Shown: positions 8,639 through 17,447 of the stretch, in pieces | Position numbering within the stretch: the stretch's first letter is position 1 | Layout: each line of letters opens with the position of its first letter | Assembly: GCF_004330295.1 (NCBI RefSeq) | Contig: NZ_SJOJ01000012.1 | Location: forward strand, 114,076 to 178,075 | Source: Rahnella victoriana | GTDB taxonomy: Bacteria; Pseudomonadota; Gammaproteobacteria; Enterobacterales; Enterobacteriaceae | DNA length: 64,000 nt | Direction: 5' to 3' | Notes under the pieces: model-generated | What the model was told of the DNA's origin: nothing | Seen by the model: only the letters and a program-made list of their open reading frames with translations | Database searches by the model: none | Translations under genes and position numbers: made by a program

Positions 8639-9079
8639 ATGCTGGAAAAAGGATTTAGCGTTCCGGATTTGTTTCAGCCCGCCCTGCCCGGCCGGTTCTC
8701 ATGGTTTCCCCTTCCTCCCGGCTGGTTTGTTCTGGCGGGCGTGCTTATCGCGCTGCTGCTGATTTTTCTGCTGTATCGTCTGGCCCGCTGGCGGCGAAAT
8801 CTCTGGCGACGTCAGGCGCTGGCCGCGTTGCGTGACGCGCACGATGCCGACGGCTGGCTCTCACTGATCAAACGTATTCTGTTAATGCATCAGCCCCGTG
8901 CGTCGGTCAGCCAGTGGCTGACACCGGAACACGTCCTGCAACAGGTCGATATTGATGCGGACCTGCGTCAGCAGCTCAGCGCGCGCTACTGCCAGCCGGA
9001 AAACACACTGGACAGTGAGCAAAATGCCCGTCTGCAATCCCAACTGAAAACCTGGCTGGAGAAACTGCCGCATGTCTGA
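8639..9079 (+). CDS. DUF4381 membrane protein
   Basis: 146 residues. A single transmembrane helix (about 29-50, FVLAGVLIALLLIFLLYRLA) is followed by a basic patch RWRRNLWRRQ and a soluble helical C-terminal domain. Size, topology and position between DUF58 and BatA match the DUF4381 family of MoxR-vWA operons. It starts directly after the upstream stop codon and overlaps the next gene by 8 bases. Confidence 0.75.
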   Translation: MLEKGFSVPDLFQPALPGRFSWFPLPPGWFVLAGVLIALLLIFLLYRLARWRRNLWRRQALAALRDAHDADGWLSLIKRILLMHQPRASVSQWLTPEHVLQQVDIDADLRQQLSARYCQPENTLDSEQNARLQSQLKTWLEKLPHV

Positions 9080-10049
9080 GTTTCTGAGCCGCCTCGATTT
9101 CGCCTGGCCGTGGGCCGGTTTACTGATTTTCCTGCCGCTGATCAGCCGCTACTTCCTGCCTCGGGACAATGAGGTGAAAGAACGGGTGCGCGTGCCTTTC
9201 CTGCCCGAACTGATCGACGAAGTGAAACTCAACAGCCAGCCGGTGCGCAGCAGTAAACTGAGCAACATTCTGTTCTGGGTTATCTGGATGTTGCTGGTGG
9301 TGGCGCTTTCCCGACCGGAATACCTGACGCCGCCGCAGCATATTCAGAAGCCGATGCGCGACGTGGTGCTGATCCTCGATGTTTCCGGGTCGATGGCAAA
9401 AAACGATGTGGCGGGCGGCGAGACCCGTTTGCAGGCCGTGCAGGCGTCGGTGAGAAAGTTTGTCGAACAGCGTAAATCTGACCGCATCGGGCTGGTGATT
9501 TTTGCCAGCCACGCCTGGCCTTTCGCGCCCGTCAGTGAAGATAAACAGGCGTTGCAGACGCGGATCAATCAGCTGTCGCCCGGCATGATCGGACAACAGA
9601 CGGCGATCGGCGACGCGCTGGGCGTCGGGGTGAAACTGCTGGATACCACCGCCAACAAAGACGCCAGCAAACTGGCGATTTTACTGACCGACGGCAATGA
9701 CACCGCCTCGCAACTCGCCCCGCCGCTCGCGGCGCAACTGGCGGTGTCTCATCACGTTCAGGTGCATACCATTGCCTTTGGCGATGTCACCAGCACCGGC
9801 GATGACAAAGTCGATCTGCCGTTGTTGCAGGATATCGCCCGGATCACCGGCGGCAAATCCTGGACCGCCAGCAACTCCGGCGCGTCACTTGACAGCGTCT
9901 GGCAGGAAATCGATGCCATCACGCCGGTTCAGGTGAAATCCATCGGCTGGTCATGGCATATCCCGCTGTTCCAGTGGCCGTTACTGCTGGCGCTGGCGCT
10001 CCTGTTGCTGCTCAGTCTTGGGCGTTATTTCCGGGAGAAAACCGCATGA
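9072..10049 (+). CDS. vWA domain membrane protein BatA
   Basis: 325 residues. N-terminal membrane segments (about 11-29 and 64-80), a central vWA domain with an intact MIDAS motif D103-V-S-G-S107, a downstream LLTDGNDT loop, and a C-terminal membrane helix (about 300-318). Topology is that of BatA: vWA domain exposed between two membrane anchors. Metal-dependent ligand binding is expected because the DxSxS motif is complete. The stop codon overlaps the batB start (ATGA). Confidence 0.87.
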   Translation: MSEFLSRLDFAWPWAGLLIFLPLISRYFLPRDNEVKERVRVPFLPELIDEVKLNSQPVRSSKLSNILFWVIWMLLVVALSRPEYLTPPQHIQKPMRDVVLILDVSGSMAKNDVAGGETRLQAVQASVRKFVEQRKSDRIGLVIFASHAWPFAPVSEDKQALQTRINQLSPGMIGQQTAIGDALGVGVKLLDTTANKDASKLAILLTDGNDTASQLAPPLAAQLAVSHHVQVHTIAFGDVTSTGDDKVDLPLLQDIARITGGKSWTASNSGASLDSVWQEIDAITPVQVKSIGWSWHIPLFQWPLLLALALLLLLSLGRYFREKTA

Positions 10050-11572
10050 GCGATTTCCATTTCATCTACCCGTGGCGGTTATCCGGTCTGATACTGTGCA
10101 TCCTGCTGGGGTTTATCACCACGCGCCAGCGCAGCGCCTGGCACCGGATTATGGATAAACCTTTCGCGAAGGCGCTGATTATCGGGCAGCAAAAACGCCT
10201 GACCCGCGCCCTGCCGTGGGTGATGGCGCTGGGCGTGATTGCCCTTTCCGGCCCCACCTGGCAGCGGGAATTACCGGCCGCGCTGACACCACAAAGTGAC
10301 ATGATGGTCATTCTGCAACAGGACCCGGCGATGATGGCGCAGGATCTGGCCCCGAGCCGTCATCAGCGTATGCAAAGCAAAATCATGGATCTGATGACCC
10401 GCACGCCGGGCACCCGTTTCGGGCTGGTGGTGTATCACGCGCAGGCGTGGCTGACCACGCCGCTGACGCAGGATCCGGCGTTTTATTCGTTGTTTCTTCA
10501 TGCACAGACGCCGTCACTTTTGCCGGAAGGCGAAGGGTCCGGTCTGCGGCAGGCTGTCGCGCTGGCGCAAAAAAACATGCCCGCGGCACAGGATGCGCCG
10601 CGTAATTTGCTGCTGATCGCCGATTCCCTGACGGCTGAAGATGCCCGCTGGCTGACAGAGTCCGGGCTGCCGATCCAGATCTGGGTGCCGGGTACGGCGC
10701 GCGGCGGTGCGCTGCCGCAGGCGTATGACGGGCGCGGTATCGATACCCGTCTCAATGTTCAGCGGTTCAGCGAGACCAGCGACGGCGGCGTGCCGGTGAC
10801 GCTGGTCACCAGCGACGACAGCGATATTTCGGTGATCGCCAGCCATATCCGGCAATCCGTTGCCGCCCAAAACAACGCCCGCGCCGACCTGCACTGGAAA
10901 AACAGCGGCTATCTGCTGGTGATACCGGTGCTGCTGTTGCTGCTGTTCTGCCGACGTCAGCTGATTTGCTGGCTGGTGGTGGCGCTGCCGTTGATGCTGT
11001 ATCTGCCGCAGGGACAGGCGGCGTGGCGCGATGCGTGGATCAGCCCTGATATGCAGGGGCAACGGGCCTTTGATAAAGGGCAGTATTCACAGGCGGCAGA
11101 ACGTTTTCAGGATCCGCTGTGGCAGGGGATTGCCTGGTATCGCGCCGGTAATTTTGTCGCCGCCACCTCTGCGTTTCGTCAGGCTCCGCAGACCGCCGAT
11201 GTGCTGCTGTGGACCGGCAACAGCTACGCGCAGCAAAAGCTGTGGCAACCGGCCATCAACAGTTACGATCAGGCGCTGAGCCTGCGCCCCGGCTGGAAAA
11301 TGGCGCAGGATAACCGGGCAAAAATTGCCAAAATCATCATGACGCTTCGCCAGCAGGAGCGCGACCGGCAGTCTGCACAGGGCAAGGAAAAGGACTACAA
11401 ACCCGACGACATCAAATACGATCTGAAGAAAAATCAGGGCGTGAACCAGAAGGATATTCAGCCGGTCGCCAGCGCGAATCCGCAGGTCAGCCAGTGGTAT
11501 GACAATCTGGACGTATCCCCTTCCGGCCTGCTGGAAAATCTCTACCGTTCAAATCAGGAGGTCGCCCCATGA
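10046..11572 (+). CDS. BatB-like vWA-TPR protein with degenerate MIDAS
   Basis: 508 residues from the ATG at 10046, which overlaps the batA stop. The frame is open further upstream but without translation signals. N-terminal membrane helices and a central vWA-like fold are followed by a second pair of helices (about residues 283-325) and C-terminal TPR repeats (AFDKGQYSQAAERF, YRAGNFVAATSAF, WQPAINSYDQALSLRP). Where BatB has the metal motif DxSxS, this protein has QQDPAMMAQD (about 91-100), so the metal site looks lost. It ends in a charged tail. Probably a structural partner of BatA. Confidence 0.8.
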   Translation: MSDFHFIYPWRLSGLILCILLGFITTRQRSAWHRIMDKPFAKALIIGQQKRLTRALPWVMALGVIALSGPTWQRELPAALTPQSDMMVILQQDPAMMAQDLAPSRHQRMQSKIMDLMTRTPGTRFGLVVYHAQAWLTTPLTQDPAFYSLFLHAQTPSLLPEGEGSGLRQAVALAQKNMPAAQDAPRNLLLIADSLTAEDARWLTESGLPIQIWVPGTARGGALPQAYDGRGIDTRLNVQRFSETSDGGVPVTLVTSDDSDISVIASHIRQSVAAQNNARADLHWKNSGYLLVIPVLLLLLFCRRQLICWLVVALPLMLYLPQGQAAWRDAWISPDMQGQRAFDKGQYSQAAERFQDPLWQGIAWYRAGNFVAATSAFRQAPQTADVLLWTGNSYAQQKLWQPAINSYDQALSLRPGWKMAQDNRAKIAKIIMTLRQQERDRQSAQGKEKDYKPDDIKYDLKKNQGVNQKDIQPVASANPQVSQWYDNLDVSPSGLLENLYRSNQEVAP

Positions 11573-12606
11573 GAGGCCTGTTGCTGATATTGCTGCTGGC
11601 CGTGTTACCGGCACGCGCCGCCATGGACATTACCCGCGAACTGGTCGCGCCCGATAACGTGGTGCCCGGACAACCGCTGCGCGTGGCCGTGACCTTCTGG
11701 ACTGACACCTGGTTTAATCCGCCACCGCAATGGCCGGCCTTTGTGATTGAAAACGGATCACTGCTAACCACGCCGTTACCGAATCAGTTACTGAGCCGCC
11801 ATAAAGACGGCACCAGCTGGAGCGGGATCCGCCTCGAACGGCAGGTGATGGCCTGGGATCAGGGCGTGCTGCGGCTTCCTGAGACCGAAGTGACGCTGAC
11901 CTCCCCCGGTCAGCCGCCGGTCACCGTGCCGCTTCCGGCACTGGAAAAACCGGTGAACTGGCCGCAAGACACCCGGCAACCGGACCGGTTTTTACCCGCC
12001 AGCCACCTGACCCTGAGCCAGAAAATCACCCAGTTTCACGCCGCCGATGATCAGCAACTTCATGCCGGGGATGTGATTGAACGGGCGGTGACGGTGCAGG
12101 CCGGAGGCATTGTGGCGAACCAGATCCCCCGCCTGCTTTACGCCATTCCGGGCACGGAAACGCAGGGGCTGCCTGCGGAGAATCAGTTGCTGACCCGCGG
12201 ACGCGGGGATGTGGAAGGCGCACAGCGGACGGAACGCCTGCGTTATCTGCCGTCACAGGCGGGTACCGTGACCCTGCCGCCGGTTCAGCTCAGATGGTGG
12301 GACACCGGCCATCAGCAATGGCAACTGGCCGACCTGCCCGGCGCATCCTTTCAGGTAGCGGCGGCACGGGGTGCAGGCAGCGAAGCCGCGTTGCGCGGCA
12401 CCACTGGCGAACAAAAATGGCGCCCTTACCTGCTGGCAGGCGCGGCGGTGATCCTGGTGATTTTCCTGTGGTTCAGCCGACGTCTGATCGCACGCAGTTG
12501 CCGCTATCTGGCTCGCCGCTGGCATCGCTTCTGGCATCCTGTGCCGCTGCCGGATCTCAGCCCCGTCAGCCAGCAGAAGAATCCGCGACAATTACCGCCC
12601 TTTTGA
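11569..12606 (+). CDS. BatD-like oxygen-tolerance protein
   Basis: 345 residues. A signal peptide (RGLLLILLLAVLPARA) leads to a periplasmic beta-rich region. A transmembrane helix near residues 286-306 (LLAGAAVILVIFLWF) and a short basic cytoplasmic tail follow. Architecture and place as last gene of the MoxR-Bat series match BatD. The start overlaps the batB stop (ATGA). No hairpin was seen directly after it. Confidence 0.75.
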   Translation: MRGLLLILLLAVLPARAAMDITRELVAPDNVVPGQPLRVAVTFWTDTWFNPPPQWPAFVIENGSLLTTPLPNQLLSRHKDGTSWSGIRLERQVMAWDQGVLRLPETEVTLTSPGQPPVTVPLPALEKPVNWPQDTRQPDRFLPASHLTLSQKITQFHAADDQQLHAGDVIERAVTVQAGGIVANQIPRLLYAIPGTETQGLPAENQLLTRGRGDVEGAQRTERLRYLPSQAGTVTLPPVQLRWWDTGHQQWQLADLPGASFQVAAARGAGSEAALRGTTGEQKWRPYLLAGAAVILVIFLWFSRRLIARSCRYLARRWHRFWHPVPLPDLSPVSQQKNPRQLPPF

Positions 12607-12705
12607 CAGGTTATTTGCGCGATTGACTTCGGACTATTCTTATAACATCCCTGAAACAAACTAACAAAACGACGCCTGCACGTCAGACAATCTCAGGGAT
12701 CCTTA

Positions 12706-15700
12706 ATGACTCGCCTTCGCCGCGCAGCCGGGCACAGCGCCCGTTTTATCTGCGCTTTTATTCTGTTGTCTTTCGTTACTGTCTCACCGGCCATCGCACA
12801 GTCTGCCGGATGCCTCGCGCTGAACAACCAGACCTTCAGCACCGCGTCATTTACTGCTCAGGCTTATCCCGCCAGTCAGTTTGAGGCAACGGATACCCTG
12901 ACGCTGACTTTTACTGATTACGGCACGGGAAGCGCAAGCAATACGGTTGATACCGACAGTTTTGGTAAGACAAATTACGCGCAGAGCGTCTATATGAGCT
13001 ACTACGCCAATAACGGGAGCGCAGGAACGCATACCTATACCTACACGGGTTCTCAGCTTTCAACGGAGGGGATCCGCTTTCGTCTGACCTCCAGCCACGG
13101 TTACCTGAGTCCTGTCACGGCGTCCTGTACCTCAGCGGCAAGCGTATCGACGGACGCCACCCTCTCGGCACTGTCACTTTCTGCGGGTTCGCTTTCCCCG
13201 ACCTTCTCCAGCGGGACAACCTCTTACAACGCAAGCGTTGCTAACAGCGTGACCAGCATTACGCTGACACCAGTGACCACCGACAGCACGGCAACCGTAA
13301 AAGTGAACGGGACCTCCGTCATTTCCGGCAGTGCATCAGGCGCTATACCGTTAAGTGAAGGTAGTAACACCCTCACCGTCACCGTGACGGCCGCCGACGG
13401 CACCACCACGTCCGGCTATTCCGTTCAGGTTCAACGCAACGGACTGGCGCCAGTCGCCGGCTCAACCAGCGCCAGCGTGGCATTTAACAGCAGCAATAAT
13501 ACAATTACCCTGCCGCTTTCCGGCGGCGCAACCACATTAGTGGCGCAGGGATCGGCACCTGCTCACGGTTCGGTGGTGTTCTCAGGATCAGCCGCCCTTT
13601 ATACACCGCAGCAAAATTATTTCGGCGCGGACAGTTTCACTTATACCGCCGGCAACAACTGGGGCACATCAGCCCCTGCGACCGTCACCGTGAATATCGC
13701 CGCGCCGGTGATCTCCCTGTCGCCGGTCACTTTACCGTCTGCCACATCCGGCACCCCCTACAGCCAGACACTGACCGCAACGGGCGGGTCGGGCAGCTAT
13801 CAGTTTACTACTGCGGATGCGTTACCTGCCGGATTAGCACTGGCAGTGAATGGCGAAATTTCGGGCACGCCGACCGCAACGGGCAGTTTTAACATTACCG
13901 TTGTGGCACAGGATACGGCGAACGCGGCAACGGGCAGTCAGCGCTACACCCTTGCCGTTACCGGGCAGGCACCGGTCGCGGGCGCAGTCAGCACCACCGT
14001 AGCCGGGAACAGCAGCATTAACGCCATCGTTCCGGCCCTTTCAGGCGGCGTCGCAGCGTCAGTCACCGTCACCACCGCACCGCTTCATGGTACGGCGACA
14101 GCTTCAGGAACCTCACTGAGTTACACGCCTGCGCCCGGATTTTCAGGTGCCGACAGTTTCACGTACATCGCCAGCAATAACTGGGGGTCTTCAGCGCCTG
14201 CCACTGTGAATGTGAACGTTGCCAGTGTCACGCTTGGCTTCTCACCGGCAGGCGGTGCATTGCCCGCAGCCACCGCAGGTTCGCCGTGGTCACAGACCAT
14301 AACGGCCAGCAGCGGCACCGCCCCTTACACCTACAGCGCATCCGGATTGCCTTCGGGGCTGTCCGTCAATGCCAGCAACGGCGAGATTTCAGGTACGCCC
14401 GCGGCCTCCGGCAGTTATGCCATTCAGGTCAGCGCAGCGGACAGCAACGGGATCACCGGCACGGTGAATTATCAGCTGACCGTTGCCGGACAGGCACCGG
14501 TGGTCAGCGCGGTATCCTCGACCGTGGCGGCCAATACCACAGAGAACCTGATTGAACCGGTGTTATCCGGTGGCGCGGTCACCTCGCTGGCGATTGTGCA
14601 ACAACCCGCGCATGGCACCGCGCGGATCCAGAACCTGAAAATCCGCTATACCCCGGTAGCGGGCTATTCCGGCAGCGACAGTTTCATTTACAGCGCCGCC
14701 AATAATTTCGGCAGCGCGCAGGCCAGGGTCACACTGAATGTCACCACGGCGACGCTGTCCGTCACACCCGCCAGCGGCGCATTGCCCGAAGGGCGCGAAG
14801 GTACGGCTTACCGCCAGACGTTCAGTGCAACAGGCGGCACCGCGCCTTATCAGTTCCGCATTGCCGGGACGTTGCCCGCCGGATTAACGCTCAGTGGCGA
14901 TACCCTGAGCGGCACGCCCTCCGCCGCAGGTCACAGCAGTTTCACGCTGACCGCCACCGACGCCAGCGGCGTGACTACGCAGGTCGCGTATTCACTCAAC
15001 ATGACCCGCGCGCAACCTGTCGGCGTCAGCCATACGGCATCCGTACTGGCGGGGAAATCAGTGCGGGTAAACCTGACTGAAAACGCTACCGGTGGACCGT
15101 TTACCGCAGCCCGTCTGCTCGATTCGCCGGAAAAAACACTGGGCAGTGCGACACTGGAACACAGCGGCAACGGTGTGTATCTGGATTTTCAGGCAACGGC
15201 TCAGGCTTCCGGGACGGTGGCCCTGCGCTATGTATTGCTGACCGCCGGTTCACAATCAGCCCCTGCGACAGTGATGCTGACCATCACCGGGCGCCCTGAC
15301 CCGTCCAAAGACCCTGACGTGCTCGGGCTGGTCAGTGCGCAGGTTCAGTCAGCACAAAATTTCGCGCGGGCGCAGATCCGCAATTTCAGCGACCGTCTTG
15401 AGACCCTGCATAATCCGGCCAGCACACAGAGCGATATGAACGGCATCCGCTTCAACATGCCGACCTCTAAAAAGGAGCGCAGCCCTGATGATACGCTGTG
15501 GAATGCCGCGTGGAAGAATACCCGCCCGTTGCCGGAACTGCCGCAACTGACCGATAAAACCTCCGCGCAGACCCCGCTTAACCGCGGCAACTCCCGCATC
15601 AATTACTGGACTGGCGGCTTTGTCGATTTTGGTCATTCCGGTAAAGACGGCGTAAGTTTCAGCCATACGCTGGTGGGGATCAGCACCGGCGCGGATTACC

Positions 15701-16419
15701 AGTTCACGCCGACATTTACCGCCGGCATGGGGATGGGCTTTGGCAGGGACGTCAGCGACATCGGCGACAACGGCTCGCGCAGCAACGGACGTTCCCTCAG
15801 TTCGGCGCTTTACGGCAGTTATCATCCGGGCAGTTTCTTTATCGACGGCCTGCTCGGCTACAGCCGTCTGGACTATGACAGCCGCCGTTACGTCACTGAA
15901 ATGGACCACTTCGCCCGCGGCGATCGTGGCGGTAATCAGGTGTTTGGCGCGGTGACGTCCGGTTATGACTATCGCCTGCCCGCCCTGCTGGTCTCGCCTT
16001 ACGGACGCCTGCAACTGTCGCGCACCCGGCTGGACAGCTACACCGAATCCAACGCCGGGGGCTACGATCTGGCGTATGCCTCACAGGCGCTGAATGACGT
16101 GACCGGTGCGCTGGGCGTTCGTACTCAATATGCCCTGCCCCTGACGTGGTCAACGCTGCGCTGGCAAAGCCGGGTCGAATACACTCAGGCTTTCAGCGAT
16201 CGCGGCCGTGCCCGTCTGGGCTATGCGGATGCCGGCAATGACAGCTTTAGCGCCGATGTTTACGGCGACAGTCAGGAAAATCTGGTGTTCGGCCTGGGGC
16301 TGGATTTCCTTCTGCCCCATGACATGACTCCGGGCATCGCCTATCAGGGCACACTCGGACTGGATGAGGAACGCAGCCGCTCGCAGATGATCATGCTGCG
16401 GATGAATATCGGCTTCTGA
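12706..16419 (+). CDS. Giant Ig-repeat autotransporter adhesin (type Va)
   Basis: 1237 residues. A signal peptide ends near SPAIAQ (about residue 32). A cadherin-like beta-sandwich segment (about 147-245) precedes about three alternating pairs of modules. One module type is a beta-sandwich with the pattern YTPxxxFxGxDSFTY, A-N-NWG. The other is a putative-Ig (He_PIG-like) module with PAGLxL...GEISGTP. Together they fill about residues 248-770. A charged linker leads to a C-terminal autotransporter beta-barrel from about residue 965 (NYWTGGFVDFGHSGKDG) to the terminal aromatic MNIGF. The repeats should form a stiff cell-surface stalk for adhesion. It lies 99 bases after batD and ends in its own terminator. 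Confidence 0.88.
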   Translation: MTRLRRAAGHSARFICAFILLSFVTVSPAIAQSAGCLALNNQTFSTASFTAQAYPASQFEATDTLTLTFTDYGTGSASNTVDTDSFGKTNYAQSVYMSYYANNGSAGTHTYTYTGSQLSTEGIRFRLTSSHGYLSPVTASCTSAASVSTDATLSALSLSAGSLSPTFSSGTTSYNASVANSVTSITLTPVTTDSTATVKVNGTSVISGSASGAIPLSEGSNTLTVTVTAADGTTTSGYSVQVQRNGLAPVAGSTSASVAFNSSNNTITLPLSGGATTLVAQGSAPAHGSVVFSGSAALYTPQQNYFGADSFTYTAGNNWGTSAPATVTVNIAAPVISLSPVTLPSATSGTPYSQTLTATGGSGSYQFTTADALPAGLALAVNGEISGTPTATGSFNITVVAQDTANAATGSQRYTLAVTGQAPVAGAVSTTVAGNSSINAIVPALSGGVAASVTVTTAPLHGTATASGTSLSYTPAPGFSGADSFTYIASNNWGSSAPATVNVNVASVTLGFSPAGGALPAATAGSPWSQTITASSGTAPYTYSASGLPSGLSVNASNGEISGTPAASGSYAIQVSAADSNGITGTVNYQLTVAGQAPVVSAVSSTVAANTTENLIEPVLSGGAVTSLAIVQQPAHGTARIQNLKIRYTPVAGYSGSDSFIYSAANNFGSAQARVTLNVTTATLSVTPASGALPEGREGTAYRQTFSATGGTAPYQFRIAGTLPAGLTLSGDTLSGTPSAAGHSSFTLTATDASGVTTQVAYSLNMTRAQPVGVSHTASVLAGKSVRVNLTENATGGPFTAARLLDSPEKTLGSATLEHSGNGVYLDFQATAQASGTVALRYVLLTAGSQSAPATVMLTITGRPDPSKDPDVLGLVSAQVQSAQNFARAQIRNFSDRLETLHNPASTQSDMNGIRFNMPTSKKERSPDDTLWNAAWKNTRPLPELPQLTDKTSAQTPLNRGNSRINYWTGGFVDFGHSGKDGVSFSHTLVGISTGADYQFTPTFTAGMGMGFGRDVSDIGDNGSRSNGRSLSSALYGSYHPGSFFIDGLLGYSRLDYDSRRYVTEMDHFARGDRGGNQVFGAVTSGYDYRLPALLVSPYGRLQLSRTRLDSYTESNAGGYDLAYASQALNDVTGALGVRTQYALPLTWSTLRWQSRVEYTQAFSDRGRARLGYADAGNDSFSADVYGDSQENLVFGLGLDFLLPHDMTPGIAYQGTLGLDEERSRSQMIMLRMNIGF

Positions 16420-16424
16420 TTAAA

Positions 16425-16460
16425 AAAGGCGTCCTGCGGATATCGGGACGCCTTTCATCA
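16425..16460 (+). terminator. Terminator of the autotransporter gene
   Basis: AAAGGCGTCC (16425-16434) pairs with GGACGCCTTT (16446-16455), followed by CATCATC. It lies six bases after the stop codon. Confidence 0.75.
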
Positions 16461-16533
16461 TCGTGCGTGATGTAACTCACTGCAACGCCTGAAATTTCTC
16501 TGGAAAGCACCCCTCATTTTCGCCGTAAGGCCG

Positions 16534-16563
16534 TTGGTTTACCTCCCTCAGTTACGCTATAGT
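16534..16563 (+). promoter_or_regulatory. Candidate promoter of the C4 RNA/Nlp unit
   Basis: TTGGTT (16534-16539) and TATAGT (16558-16563) are separated by 18 bases. They lie upstream of the C4-like RNA and its two target ORFs, all in the same direction. Confidence 0.45.
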
Positions 16564-16629
16564 GCACCCGCTGCGGCAAAATCCGCAGCCGGGTTTCGCA
16601 GCTCGGCCAACACTATAAGGACGCACTTG

Positions 16630-16692
16630 ATGTTATGCATTGAGTGCAAATGTCTTCGCTCACCTGTTATTCGGGCAGCTAACGCTGTTTAA
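16630..16692 (+). CDS. 20-residue leader ORF, C4 target 1
   Basis: ATG at 16630 has AAGGA ten bases upstream and encodes 20 residues beginning MLCIECKCLRSP. Its ribosome-binding region (16614-16623) is complementary to the C4-like RNA loop at 16738-16747, over 10 base pairs counting two G-U pairs. In phages P1, P7 and P4 such short ORFs are the regulatory targets of C4/CI RNA. No function of the peptide is claimed. Confidence 0.4.
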   Translation: MLCIECKCLRSPVIRAANAV

Positions 16693-16702
16693 TAACATCA
16701 AT

Positions 16703-16782
16703 GGTGGCTCAGGCAGGGCAACCTTCGGGTTGGCCGGTGTCCTTGTAGGCCGGTACTGCGAACCTTGTCTGAGCTACCACCC
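16703..16782 (+). ncRNA. c4: C4-type antisense RNA (P1/P7/P4 immunity family)
   Basis: The 80-base segment is closed by GGTGG-CTCAGGCAGGG pairing with CCTTGTCTGAG-CTACCACC. Inside are a hairpin GGCAACC-TTCG-GGTTGGCC and a second hairpin whose loop reads TGTCCTTGTA (16738-16747). This is the architecture of the phage C4 antisense RNA. Two pairing elements are visible. The loop is complementary to the Shine-Dalgarno regions at 16614-16623 and 16820-16827. CTGCGAA (16756-16762) is complementary to TTCGCAG, present at 16595-16601 and again at 16790-16796. The duplicated a/b targets on either side match the known C4 arrangement. Confidence 0.82.
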
Positions 16783-16834
16783 AAAGAGTTTCGCAGCTCC
16801 CGTGGTAGTCGTTTTTTACTACAAGGAGTCACAA

Positions 16835-16921
16835 ATGAAACTATCACATAGCCCGACCTTTCTGCCTTTCTGCATCGCCGTTCCTGCACAGTCAAAAACA
16901 GGAGCGCACCCTCATGAATAA
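16835..16921 (+). CDS. 28-residue leader ORF, C4 target 2
   Basis: ATG at 16835 follows AAGGAG with a 6-base spacer. It encodes 28 residues beginning MKLSHSPTFLPFC and ending TGAHPHE, resembling a shortened Ash/Icd-type phage peptide. Its Shine-Dalgarno TACAAGGA (16820-16827) is exactly complementary to eight bases of the C4-like loop. The frame ends inside the start of nlp (8-base overlap), so its translation may be coupled to nlp. Confidence 0.5.
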   Translation: MKLSHSPTFLPFCIAVPAQSKTGAHPHE

Positions 16922-17174
16922 TCACGACTGGCATCAGGCCGATATTATCGCGGCATTACGTAAAAAAGGCACAACGCTGGCTGCAGTTTCCCGCGCTGCC
17001 GGATTGAAATCCTCGACGCTTTCAAATGCGCTGGCGAGACCCTGGCCGAAAGGTGAAATGATTATTGCGCAGGCGCTGGAAATACATCCGGGTGTGATCT
17101 GGCCAAGCCGGTATTTTGATCCCAGAACGCATGAGATTATTCAGCGGACGGTAAGAACGTCTGACAGAAAGTAG
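16914..17174 (+). CDS. nlp: Nlp/Ner-family transcriptional regulator
   Basis: 86 residues matching the Ner/Nlp (SfsB) family throughout: DWHQADIIAALRKKGTTLAA, then AGLKSSTLSNALARPWPKGE, the helix-turn-helix (about 25-50), then VIWPSRYFDP. Ner is the early repressor of Mu-like phages. The enterobacterial Nlp proteins are domesticated relatives. Here it is the last gene of a small prophage relic and overlaps a leader ORF whose ribosome-binding site is a C4 RNA target. Its expression may therefore be under C4 control. A terminator follows. Confidence 0.9.
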   Translation: MNNHDWHQADIIAALRKKGTTLAAVSRAAGLKSSTLSNALARPWPKGEMIIAQALEIHPGVIWPSRYFDPRTHEIIQRTVRTSDRK

Positions 17175-17185
17175 AAACGGTTATC

Positions 17186-17208
17186 AGGGCGCGGAATGCG
17201 CCCTTTTT
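17186..17208 (+). terminator. Terminator of nlp
   Basis: GGGCGC and GCGCCC (17187-17192, 17198-17203) form a GC-rich stem with a 5-base loop and a run of five T. Confidence 0.8.
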
Positions 17209-17447
17209 GCATTCATGTCAAAAATAACGAACCTGTAACCAGATGAAAATATCCTCTTTCACTCTCGCGTTAATTGTGGCGGAAGATTGCTTAACAATGA
17301 ATTAGCAATTAAAGCTAAAGGCGTTTACATGGAAAGGTGTTTATTAGCCTTGTCCCCGCTGAATAATTCAGGTGCGCAATCACCCGTTTTCATTTACAGC
17401 GCGACTGACTATCCGATTTAGAAAATGACCTGATGAGGGGTAAATCC

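Noticed and set aside
15349..16014. 221-codon frame antisense to the autotransporter barrel
   Set aside because: The plus-strand barrel is intact and family-like. The antisense frame is a compositional shadow.
16640..16921. 93-codon frame reading through the C4 RNA
   Set aside because: It runs through a structured antisense RNA. The short ORFs at 16630 and 16835 have ribosome-binding sites complementary to the RNA loop and explain the region better.
17329..17421. 30-codon ORF upstream of the DUF1471-like gene
   Set aside because: It has a possible AAAGG but no other support. The region is more likely the leader of the following gene.
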